Origin: Glaciimonas sp.
GTDB lineage: Bacteria; Pseudomonadota; Gammaproteobacteria; Burkholderiales; Burkholderiaceae
Length of the DNA: 13,849 bases
Reading direction: 5' to 3'
NCBI GenBank assembly: GCA_014377145.1
Contig: JACMQE010000259.1
Coordinates: 1-13,849 of the forward strand
The notes beneath the pieces are model-generated. The model was not told the origin of the DNA, did no database searches, and was given only the letters and a program-made list of their open reading frames with translations. Both the position numbers and the translations under genes were made by a program. This document shows positions 1 to 6,828 of the stretch, in pieces. Each line of letters begins with the position of its first letter. The first letter of the stretch is position 1.

Positions 1-1636
1 CATTTGTATCGCGATGTGCTTTGTAGCGGAACTTGGTGACGATGCGCTGGCCCCTGAGCAGGCCAGTATCGACTATGCCAGTATCGACTATACTGGCATT
101 TAATGTCGCTATCGCTGCGCGCTCTGCCAAGAGTGCCAGATCACCTTGCAGCAACGTATTATAGCTATGCATATCTTCGTGCTCTTGCGGGTGAGCTTGG
201 GCAAACCGGACGGTATGCTCCAACCCCTTTATGTACTGGCGGCGATAGTCGTAAAATAACACCATATATTTACGCAATATGGCGGCATATTTACCCATAA
301 TCTTAGTCCCAGATGTCCCCATTAAGTGACCAGCAGCCATATAGTGATTCCATGCCAGCGCTAATTTCGGGTGGACTGCATAGTCTTTTTGCAGGTGCGT
401 ATCGATCATGCTTTAAAGGTAAATAAAGGTGCGCCGGCAGCACTGGCGGCCCGATGCATGTGCGCCAACGGGATTTGCGATAGCAACATCGTCATCTCTG
501 CTTGTCCATTCCATATCCCACGCCCTTGTGCGCCGGGCTGATAACCGCCGCCGATATTGGAATGCACGCCGGGATAAAGCACTTCGGTGACCTTGCCTTG
601 GCCAGCCTTGATGCGCGTAATTGGAAAATTGCGACGTTGTTCATGCGCGGCAATAAAATGCACTATCCCTTTGACACAAGTCGGTAACACTTGGAGGGTT
701 TCGCTGGCCCAATCCCATTGACCATCAATCAGTGCAAAACAACGGCGTGGTTTCGGCGGAAGCCTGCCCCATACCGACGCTCGCCACGGTCTCACACAAG
801 CCAAGAAAATCGATACTGACAGAGGCATACTGCCAAAGCTGCCATCTTGCACCAGACAATCGTTAAACTATTAACAAAAAAGCTCGCGCCAACGCCGCCC
901 CGCGTGAGAAACCACATACCACGATGCTGATGCGTGGTTTTCCCTGCGACGGATGTGTCGTACGTAAGCGCTGCAATCTAGCATCGAATGTCGCATTGAC
1001 GGTTGTATTTAGCGTAGCAAACCAGCTGCGCCTTGTGGGGCGGTGAGCATGCGGATCGTGCAACGGATCGCCGGTTTCAATTTCTCGCGTGTATTGTTGA
1101 AGTTTGGCACTGATGTCGAAGCTAGAAAATAGAGGAATATTGTCATTACATTCGCGATATACCACGTTATAGATTTCCAGCAATGCGTACAAAATCCGCG
1201 CCTGCTCGCCTTTGCCAAAGGCCTTGCCATCGTGGCTTTCCCGCCATTCGCGGTTCTCGGGAAAACGCGTACCTAACCCGGGAATATAGAAGCGGTGTTG
1301 TCCCGCCGCTTTTAAATGGTCAAGACCATTGACATCTTTATAGGCATTAAAAAGTTTAACGACGTTGGTGTGGGCTTGCAGCGGTATATCCCCATCCCGA
1401 TTGTTGTTGGTGCCATCGAAGAATAAACCAATCTTGATGACATGCCGGGAAAACGATGTCCCTTTGGTGTGAGTGTGATCCTTGGTCAACAGACGACGCA
1501 TTTCAGCAATCGAGAGCGTCATTTCGGTTTCAATATTATCAGTAACACGCATTGGTGCATTATGAATTTGGGCGATATTGGCGCGCATGTATTCTTCATC
1601 CGATCGGGCGATGATGAGGTTGTCGAGAGCTAGCAA
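1..1636 (-). pseudogene. DUF2235 (T6SS lipase effector-like, Tle type) pseudogene, 3' end beyond window
   Basis: DUF2235 proteins are alpha/beta-hydrolase-fold lipases, many of them type VI secretion phospholipase effectors. The N-terminal piece (1636-866) has the family motif IGLFFDGTNNN and the nucleophile elbow GFSRGAALARAF. It stops at 863-865 (TAA) just after an A6 run (T6 on the coding strand). The next piece, ending at 406, carries DGSFGSMPLS, then DGQWDWASETLQVLP, AAHEQRRNFP and the typical VLYPGVHSNIGGGYQ. Between those, the expected IDFLGLCETVASVGMG is readable only in another frame (about 815-730), so two further compensating shifts lie inside. From 409 to position 1 a third stretch (MIDTHLQKDYAVHPKLALAW, later AAILRKYMVLFYDYRRQY) stays open to the window edge. 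The 5' end is uncertain: the first open codon used is TTG at 1636, the frame stays open to a stop at 1685-1687, and a different frame upstream (about 1710-1630) reads FINDEVHVLFAFSYPG. At least four disruptions make this a pseudogene. Family call is confident; effector role is inference. Confidence 0.85.
62..98. repeat. 15-bp tandem duplication overlapping a 9-bp inverted repeat
   Basis: GCCAGTATCGACTAT occurs twice back to back (62-76 and 77-91). TGCCAGTAT (76-84) and ATACTGGCA (90-98) form a perfect 9-bp inverted repeat with a 5-nt loop. The unit length keeps the minus-strand frame of the DUF2235 C-terminal segment, giving SIVDTGIVDTG. It looks like a slippage duplication inside the gene. 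Confidence 0.8.
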
Positions 1637-1687
1637 ATCGGGAGGTACGATCCAGGATAGGAAAACGCGAACAACACGTGGACTTCA

Positions 1688-2231
1688 TCATTGATAAAAA
1701 ATGCATAAACAGTGCGCAGACTTTGTCACACTGTCTGATCGTGGCAATTTTTTCCAGCCATTTAGCTTCGCACTGGATCGGTCGATTTCAACATATCTTA
1801 ATCTTCATTCATGATGGCCACTGATCGGGGGCACGTAAACAACAACATTGGAACTGCTACAAAGCAGGCTGGTACCATGCGTTTACTACCGTTTATAGAA
1901 TGCCATGAATTTGAAAGAAAATCTGTTTTGTAGATAGAACATTGATACCTTAATACCTATCAGATGCACATCCAAACTAAGGTCACAAGCTAAGCTTAGG
2001 ACTTACGCAAATTGTTCTAGCGACACTGTGCTCTCCTAGCCGCACTAGCGTGCTGTCTTCGTGGCAAGTTTTGACAAGTGCGTTGCTGAGACAATTTTGC
2101 GTAAGTCCTAAAGCTGTGAATATTTGGCCCCTATCAGGAATTGCAATCAGCCTAAAAATGCTGGTCCTTGTCAGACTAATTGCAACCACAATCGGGACAA
2201 ACGTGCGTGCTTTGAAACTATTATATTAGCG
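1688..2231. other. Gene-poor stretch holding one MITE copy
   Basis: I see no reading frame in either strand that looks like a protein, only short open segments broken by stops. On the minus strand a segment around 1880-1825 reads HGTSLLCSSSNVVVYVPPIS before a stop. It could be the remnant of a decayed gene upstream of the DUF2235 pseudogene, but I cannot assign it. The only clear feature is the MITE at 1999-2108. Confidence 0.5.
1999..2108. mobile_element. MITE copy 1 (110 bp)
   Basis: A non-coding element with terminal inverted repeats. The left end is GGACTTACGCAAATTGT; the right end, read in reverse complement, is GGACTTACGCAAAATTGT. TA flanks both ends (1997-1998 and 2109-2110), consistent with a TA target duplication or with TA being part of the ends. 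AAGCT also occurs directly outside that (1992-1996 and 2111-2115), so the true duplication length is open. Two related copies lie at 3730-3852 and 12034-12140. The size and lack of any transposase frame fit a miniature inverted-repeat transposable element mobilised in trans. The parent IS is not in the window. Confidence 0.75.
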
Positions 2232-2534
2232 TTATGTCCACCTTTTTTTCTCAAATTGAGGAAGTTTTACTTTGATGATATTCCTTGGAGCGCCAATTAA
2301 AGGAACTTGGGAGAATGGGGTGCCAAGTTCTTCAGCGATCCTGAATTCCTTCAACCGAGGACTGCAGATTATCGGTATTTCCCTAGAGTAACTTCCTTCC
2401 CCTGACTTCTTCCAGACGGGTTCCACCGAGCTGTTCTGCGCGAATGAGAAGCAGTTCAAAAAAGCACAAGCGCTACTCGCCACGCCAAAGTGAGGTTCGA
2501 AGCCTTCAATGCCACGTAATTCAGCGGTGTTGCG
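2232..2534 (-). pseudogene. Unassigned reading frame, probable C-terminal fragment
   Basis: An open frame of about 100 codons runs from a stop near 2535 to the TAA at 2232-2234. It begins with NRNTAELRGIEGFEPHFG and includes REIPIICSPRLKEFRIAEEL and ends PRNIIKVKLPQFEKKRWT. Composition looks protein-like, with acidic, basic and hydrophobic residues well mixed. There is no good ATG at its 5' end (only GTG at 2483), so it may be the 3' part of a decayed gene. The phrase with PIICSPRLKEF loosely recalls immunity-type proteins with a strand-helix IxSxRLKE pattern, but I do not claim a family. It lies beside a T6SS-type lipase remnant, so an effector or immunity remnant is possible but unproven. 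Confidence 0.4.
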
Positions 2535-2658
2535 ATTACTTCATTAATTCATATGCGTTCTTGTACTTTGTATTATATGTTCTTGGGCGAGTGTTTGCAG
2601 GCGATTTTCAGCCCATCCGCGGTGGGTAATGCGCGATTAATTCCGCTTAGTCCAATTG

Positions 2659-2698
2659 AAAAAATAAGGCCATCTCAAATGCATGAGATAGCCTTATT
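2659..2698 (-). terminator. Rho-independent terminator, minus strand
   Basis: AATAAGGC (2663-2670) pairs with GCCTTATT (2691-2698), and ATCTCA (2672-2677) with TGAGAT (2684-2689). One mismatch (2671/2690) separates them and the loop is 6 nt. On the minus strand the hairpin runs into six T residues (A-run at 2659-2664), so it points leftwards. It lies about 125 bp downstream of the stop of the decayed gene at 2825-3095, its likely owner. A second small hairpin, GACACA/TGTGTC with a 7-nt loop, lies at 2765-2783 in between. The rest of 2699-2824 holds nothing recognisable. Confidence 0.7.
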
Positions 2699-2824
2699 GC
2701 ACTCAGGAATCATGAGAAATGGTGGACAAGATAGTTTTTCTTATATGACTTCACTTATTCAATCGACACATTAGCATTGTGTCAGTATTTTGAACTCAGA
2801 TCGTTTACGAAATAATGCAAAAGC

Positions 2825-3095
2825 TTATTCGCACATTGCGGCGTCAGGAACGCCAGCAAATTCCAGGCTACGAAGAAACTGGCGTTCGTACCATCTAACG
2901 GCGGGTCCATTCCATTTCCTCGCTTGAATTTCTGCCAATGCAAAACTGTTTTTCTGTGCGACTGAAGTGGATTTTGGATCGTTTATAAAAATCGTACAGC
3001 GCTTTGTATTTTTCCAGAAGAATTAAAATTCTGTCAATTTATTTCCATTAAGGTTTAGCAGCATCAGATTGGGCTGGAGTTGTGATTGCCAACAT
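2825..3095 (-). pseudogene. Decayed small gene of unknown family, possibly exported
   Basis: Joining three frames on the minus strand gives a plausible protein of about 93 residues. It starts MLAITTPAQSDAAKP (ATG at 3095), continues LNGNKLTEF in a second frame, then LILLEKYKALYDFYK in a third, and ends in the frame NDPKSTSVAQKNSFALAEIQ through KWNGPAVRWYERQF to VPDAAMCE and TAA (2825-2827). At least three single-base shifts are needed. The N-terminus ALxxPAQSDAA-like stretch could be the end of a signal peptide whose beginning is lost. No family is recognised. A terminator follows at 2659-2698. The neighbouring decayed gene on the same strand lies upstream at 3249-3722. Confidence 0.5.
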
Positions 3096-3148
3096 GCTGA
3101 TTTATTGGTAAGTTTGTTGTAGGAAAAATCAGCAAATTTGACCCAGCT

Positions 3149-3192
3149 TTGAATCTAAGAGAATTTTTAAGATTTAATTCTCTTAGATTCAA
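3149..3192. repeat. Perfect 17-bp inverted repeat with 10-nt loop
   Basis: TTGAATCTAAGAGAATT (3149-3165) is exactly mirrored at 3176-3192 around the loop TTTAAGATTT. It lies between two decayed minus-strand genes. The stem is AT-rich and neither side has a proper T-run, so it is not a standard terminator. It could be a tiny palindromic element, a protein-binding site or an intergenic RNA hairpin. Confidence 0.75.
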
Positions 3193-3248
3193 TAAAGTGC
3201 GGGGGTTGTTTGCTAAACGCTAATGTATGATCCGCGCCGCGGCTTCTT

Positions 3249-3722
3249 TCACATTTGGGTGCCTTGTCTTATCAGTGCGCCTATCGGTGGGACTGCGACG
3301 AATTCTGACAAAGCCCAAAAATATTCCGGACTGACCAATTTACGATAGGCATAAAGCTCTTTTGCTGTAACAACATCGAAGAGAGTTAGACACCACGAGC
3401 GCGTTGGCTTTGTAGGGCAGTCAAAAATCTGCTTACAGGCTGGTTGCGTACTACCATTTCCAGCACTACTACCAACATTCTTCGCGGTCGATGTAGTCTG
3501 GTCAAATATGTAGGGGCTCTGTACACCCCCCGTAATGTTGTTTCTGGATAGGTAATAGTGGAAAGCGGCGCTGAGAGCTTATACGTCGGAATGCTGTGCG
3601 CCGAGGAGAAAGCCTTGTTGAAAGCATTTTTGATTAGTTGGATCAACGCCAGATAGGTTTGTCTCACAAACTCCGCACCATGCGCTATGAATATGCCAGG
3701 TATGAAAATTCCTTCATTTTGT
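3249..3722 (-). pseudogene. Decayed gene of unknown family, truncated beside a MITE
   Basis: The minus strand reads GIFIPGIFIAHGAEFVRQTY and LALIQLIKNAFNKAFSSAHS in one frame from about 3717. It shifts by one base near 3565 and goes on as ALSAAFHYYLSRNNITGGVQ, SPYIFDQTTSTAKNVGSSAG, QPACKQIFDCPTKPTRSWCL, TLFDVVTAKELYAYRKLVSP and EYFWALSEFVAVPPIGALIR to the TGA at 3249-3251. The second part is about 115 codons without a stop and reads as a real protein, with three cysteines. The upstream part ends a few bases from the MITE at 3730-3852, so the 5' end may have been lost there. I do not recognise the family. Location near a T6SS-type lipase remnant suggests, but does not show, an effector-immunity locus with the small gene downstream. 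Confidence 0.5.
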
Positions 3723-3729
3723 AGTTATA

Positions 3730-3852
3730 GGACTTGCGCAAAATTTCCCCAGCATTGCTACACTTCTTGCGGGCCTCAGGCTACTTACAAGCATAACGTC
3801 TTTGTTGACAGATTTTGGTAAGCGTGTTAGTGAGATAATTTTGCATAAGCCC
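3730..3852. mobile_element. MITE copy 3, diverged (123 bp)
   Basis: The left end is GGACTTGCGCAAAATTT after TA (3728-3729). The right end in reverse complement is GGGCTTATGCAAAATTAT, with TC rather than TA outside. The last 30 bases align well with copy 1: GTGTTAGTGAGATAATTTTG here against GCGTTGCTGAGACAATTTTG. This copy has the most terminal mismatches and is the oldest of the three. It ends the open frame of the decayed gene at 3249-3722. Confidence 0.6.
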
Positions 3853-4227
3853 TCTCTTTCTGCTGTTGTGCAGGTATCTGGTCATTCAGAAAGCGGGTCG
3901 TTAGATGAAGTCTACAAGACTTGTAGAAAAACAGGTTTCAAAAAGCGTTCAAATTTTAGGCAACGACAAGTCGCCGCCAGGCGGCTAAATCGTCTTAACG
4001 CACTTTACCGCTGGATCGTCCAGCGTTATATTCTGGATTTAGTGAGACGCGGATAGTCAACCATCATCAGTAAGGTGTCCTTGGAAAGATGAATGTTGTA
4101 ACAGGAATTCAGAATTTTCTCGATTTAATCATTAAGTTGACCACCTCTGATAAACTGGTCCAGTGCGTTTGACAAAAAAGCTAGTCAGTGCATCAACCCT
4201 ATCGTTTATGCACGATGCTGTAAACAC
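3853..4227. other. Region without a recognisable gene
   Basis: A plus-strand open frame (3802-4056) starts inside the MITE end, and its product (for example RQRQVAARRLNRLNALYRWI) resembles nothing I know. I treat it as chance. A perfect palindrome lies at 3911-3927. Nothing else stands out between there and the end of the SPOR pseudogene; no terminator for the birA operon is visible. Confidence 0.5.
3911..3927. repeat. 17-nt perfect palindrome
   Basis: TCTACAAG-A-CTTGTAGA is an 8-bp inverted repeat around one central base, the form of a dimeric repressor operator. No intact gene or clear promoter adjoins it, so an operator role is only a possibility and it may be chance. Confidence 0.4.
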
Positions 4228-4964
4228 TCACTTGCAGCCACGTATTTCCTGATGTGGAAAGCTGAAGGCAGTTTTGTCAAGGGCAGCTTTATCCGCAGCG
4301 TTTACTACCTGCAATTGAAAAGCGACTTTGACAGCGCTGGCATTGCGCGGTGCGATTTGCACACCAGCAACGCCTTTTTGCGGTTATTAAGTTAACCTGT
4401 GCCTGCGCGGCTTTGTCGGTCTTAAAGATACCCAGTGAAATACCGTAACGGAAGGGGTGACCTCTTAAATTACAAAAAAATCGGTGATGCCGCGATCGCG
4501 TAGCGCGATTGCTTTTTTATCAGCAGCCTCTTTGCTGCCGAGCGAAGACAAGTGCACTTGATACCTGCTGACTTTGTTTACTTCATGACGGCTAGTGCTG
4601 ACGTTAGGAGAAAATTCTGCCAATTGGCTGGAAAAGCGTCGCGCTTCGGGTGCAGTAAAATTACCAATTGCGGTACACGCGTTGATCGTTGAAATCAAAG
4701 CAGCTGGCGTGGTCAGCCCAGGAGAAGTGTTATCAGGCATCGCTATGGATAGGGCAAGTTCAGACGTTGTCGTCGGTCAGTGATTGTTTTTGGGGTCGTC
4801 AATATCGGTGGCGGATACCAGTTTTATTTTGTCGGCCTGAAGTTGGCTGGTGAGTCGTCATGGTTCGCGGCCATCGCTGTAGATGCCGGTGCCATCCAAA
4901 TAGCCGCGCTGTAATGCAAACAGGCCTGCATTGAGTAACAGCACAACAAACAGAATTTCAAAAT
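4228..4964 (-). pseudogene. SPOR-domain protein pseudogene (third gene of birA-coaX operon)
   Basis: The family is a membrane-anchored protein with a C-terminal SPOR (peptidoglycan-binding) domain. The N-terminal membrane segment is readable as ILFVVLLLNAGLFALQRGYL, followed by GTGIYSDGREP and a TGA (4858-4860), then RLTSQLQADKIKLVSATDID and a second TGA (4777-4779). The next segment carries NACTAIGNFTAPEARRF and VSRYQVHLSSLGSKEAADKK and GITDFFVI, then TAA (4465-4467). After one shift RYGISLGIFKTDKAAQAQVN follows. After another, KGVAGVQIAPRNASAVKVAF runs on to HQEIRGCK and TGA (4228-4230). The start codon region reads ATT-TTG-AAA followed by a one-base loss. Three nonsense codons plus at least three shifts make it clearly dead. 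It begins 10 bp after coaX. Confidence 0.88.
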
Positions 4965-4974
4965 GGTGTTATGG

Positions 4975-5778
4975 CTATGACTTTAGGCGTTCATGTTCGG
5001 TTTCTACCGCAATGGTGGTCCATAGACCTATCAGGACCAGATGCTCAATTCTTGCGCAGGGCATCGGCAAATATGGTGCGATGACGTCTGCACTGCCACC
5101 TGTGATGATGCATTTTATGTCGATCCCCGGATGTTGCTGATGATGCAATCCCATTGCGTGCGATATCGCACCAACTTGGGCTGCGATACAGCCGCTAATA
5201 ATTGCATCATCAGTATTGCCGGCGAACGGTGCGGTAATGACCACATGGTCGATGATTCGCGGCAATTGTGCGGTTCTTTCTGCTAATGCATTCGCCATCA
5301 AGCCTAGCCCCGGCAAGATCATACCCCCTTTAAACGCCCCGTCTGCGCTGATGGCGTCAATTGTGGTGGCGGTGCCGCAGGTCGCCACTAATAGTGCTTG
5401 GTGGGGGTAGAGCCGACGCGCACCGATAGCAGTGGCAAAGCGATCACAGCCAAGTTGCGTGGGATGGCGGTAAGCATTGCGTATCCCCGCCAGTTGCGGA
5501 ACTGAGGCAACCCATTCAGGGCTGATATGTCCGTTAAAAGCAAGTTGTAGTAAATGCTGCAAACGTACCTCGATGGCCTTGCCAGCGACGTTTGAAATCA
5601 GTACCCGCGCAACGATAAGTCCGCGCCAGAACGTGAGTAGACCAACTATTTCGCTATGCCCGACCGCACCATACTCGCGCCATATGGGGCTAGCGTTGTT
5701 AGCACTGGGTAGATCCGTCAAAGCCCACTTTATGCGAGTATTGCCAGCATCAATTAATAATAAGCCCGGTAACTCCAT
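4975..5778 (-). CDS. coaX: Type III pantothenate kinase
   Basis: It phosphorylates pantothenate with ATP in the cytoplasm, the first step of coenzyme A synthesis, and belongs to the acetate-kinase/hsp70 (ASKHA) superfamily. The 267-residue product has the phosphate-binding loop IDAGNTRIKW (9-18), LGCDRFA (109-115, with the pantothenate/ATP-site aspartate in the GxDR motif), CGTATTID (134-141), GGMILPG (151-157) and TGGSAD (226-231). Length is normal and no disruption is visible. The ATG at 5778 is two bases past the birA stop and has a strong Shine-Dalgarno within the end of birA. A SPOR pseudogene follows after 10 bp. Being intact among dead neighbours fits an essential gene. Type III enzymes are typically monovalent-cation dependent and not feedback inhibited by CoA (family knowledge). 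Confidence 0.95.
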   Translation of the reverse strand: MELPGLLLIDAGNTRIKWALTDLPSANNASPIWREYGAVGHSEIVGLLTFWRGLIVARVLISNVAGKAIEVRLQHLLQLAFNGHISPEWVASVPQLAGIRNAYRHPTQLGCDRFATAIGARRLYPHQALLVATCGTATTIDAISADGAFKGGMILPGLGLMANALAERTAQLPRIIDHVVITAPFAGNTDDAIISGCIAAQVGAISHAMGLHHQQHPGIDIKCIITGGSADVIAPYLPMPCARIEHLVLIGLWTTIAVETEHERLKS

Positions 5779-5780
5779 TA

Positions 5781-6683
5781 TTACGCTTCTCCTTCCTTTA
5801 CCCTTAACGAGACGTCGCCCGCTACAATAGACACAGGCAGAGCGCGGTGCGCGGTTTGCATTAAAAAACGTCCAACTTCATCGATTCCAAGGGCCGTACC
5901 TTCATGCAAGACTTTGCCTTGATCCAGAATAACCACCTGCTGACCGGTGTAGGCGTGAAGCTGATTCCATGGTGCGACAAACGGACTGAGTCCATATAAC
6001 TCAAACTGTCCCAGCGCCTTTGCCAAACTGCATAATAACGTCGCCATCATTAGATTACGGTCATAATCGGCAGGTAGCTGTCCGACCGGTGCAGGCAAAT
6101 TGGCGACAATGCGCCCAAGTTGTTGTTGCATCCCGGCTGATATCGCCAGATTGATGCCGACGCCGATCACCGCCCACGCAGATCGCGGATCACTGTCCGC
6201 TGTAGCTAGTCCATTCGGTAATCCATTCACCGTTTCGATCAGCATACCGCCCAGTTTGGTACCATCCAGCAGCAAATCGTTAGGCCATTTTAAACGAATC
6301 CCGTGATCACTTGCGTTCGTCCCCAAAAGCGCCGATGCCTGCGCTAAATAAGTATTCAATGCCTTAACAGTTGCCACCCCGACCGCCAATGGCAGGCCGA
6401 CCAGTTTTTGTAGCGGCTGCTCAAAGCGCCAGGCCAACGAAAACATCAACGCCGTGGAAGGCGCAGAAAGCCAGCTACGTCCGGCACGGCCCCGACCGGC
6501 AGTCTGTTGTTCGGCGATCAATAGCATCGGCGTACATGATTGTGTTGTCGTTGGTGCTTTTTGTATCCGTGCCAGCAAATCGGCATTAGTGGAACCAGTT
6601 TCAGCGACCACCGCAATCGTGATCTGATCGGGATGGTACGCGGAAAGTGCAAAGATATGTTCGGCAGAAAGAGGGGATGTCAT
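5781..6683 (-). CDS. birA: Biotin--[acetyl-CoA-carboxylase] ligase
   Basis: It makes biotinyl-5'-AMP and transfers biotin to the carboxyl-carrier lysine of acetyl-CoA carboxylase. The 300-residue product shows the biotin/ATP loop GRGRAGRSW (63-71), KWPNDLLL (132-139), KLGGMLIE (143-150) and GVGINL (174-179). A C-terminal SH3-like part includes YTGQQVVILDQGKVLHEGTA. It begins directly before the catalytic core (AETGSTNADL at 27-36) and has no N-terminal winged helix. It is therefore a ligase-only group I form and not the operon repressor known from E. coli. The ATG at 6683 has no clear Shine-Dalgarno. The gene is intact and first in an operon with coaX and the SPOR pseudogene, divergent from the decayed lipid-transport operon. 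Confidence 0.95.
   Translation of the reverse strand: MTSPLSAEHIFALSAYHPDQITIAVVAETGSTNADLLARIQKAPTTTQSCTPMLLIAEQQTAGRGRAGRSWLSAPSTALMFSLAWRFEQPLQKLVGLPLAVGVATVKALNTYLAQASALLGTNASDHGIRLKWPNDLLLDGTKLGGMLIETVNGLPNGLATADSDPRSAWAVIGVGINLAISAGMQQQLGRIVANLPAPVGQLPADYDRNLMMATLLCSLAKALGQFELYGLSPFVAPWNQLHAYTGQQVVILDQGKVLHEGTALGIDEVGRFLMQTAHRALPVSIVAGDVSLRVKEGEA
5789..5798 (-). promoter_or_regulatory. Shine-Dalgarno of coaX inside birA
   Basis: On the minus strand AAGGAAGGAG lies about 10 bases before the coaX ATG, within the last codons of birA. It decides the coaX start and supports translational coupling of the two genes. Confidence 0.7.
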
Positions 6684-6779
6684 GCCACGTATTGTAGTGG
6701 GATGCTAGCGAGGATGAAATAGTGGATGTCATGTATTTTATTTAAAAGGGGAGCAGCACGGAAGAGACTTCTTTCTAGA

Positions 6780-6801
6780 AAAATCTCATCAGCGAGATTT
6801 T
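6780..6801. promoter_or_regulatory. 8-bp hairpin in the leader of the lipid-transport operon
   Basis: AAAATCTC (6780-6787) and GAGATTTT (6794-6801) pair perfectly around the loop ATCAGC, 27 bases before the ATG at 6829. It may be an operator or leader hairpin in the divergent birA/permease region (6684-6828). No clear -35/-10 pair could be assigned there in either direction, and no Shine-Dalgarno precedes the ATG at 6829. Confidence 0.45.
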
Positions 6802-6828
6802 GTGGCAAAATTCCCTTAAACTTGCTCC

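Noticed and set aside
2444..2774. Two plus-strand frames of 61 and 73 codons
   Set aside because: They overlap the minus-strand frame and the terminator hairpin and show no protein motifs.
3386..3667. 93-codon minus-strand frame taken as one protein
   Set aside because: Its first half is plausible but its second half (RLHRPRRMLVVVLEMVV) is out of frame with the clearly better reading that continues to 3249; merged into the pseudogene.
3802..4056. 84-codon plus-strand frame beginning in MITE copy 3
   Set aside because: Starts inside the mobile element, no ribosome site, no family resemblance, Arg-rich low-plausibility product.
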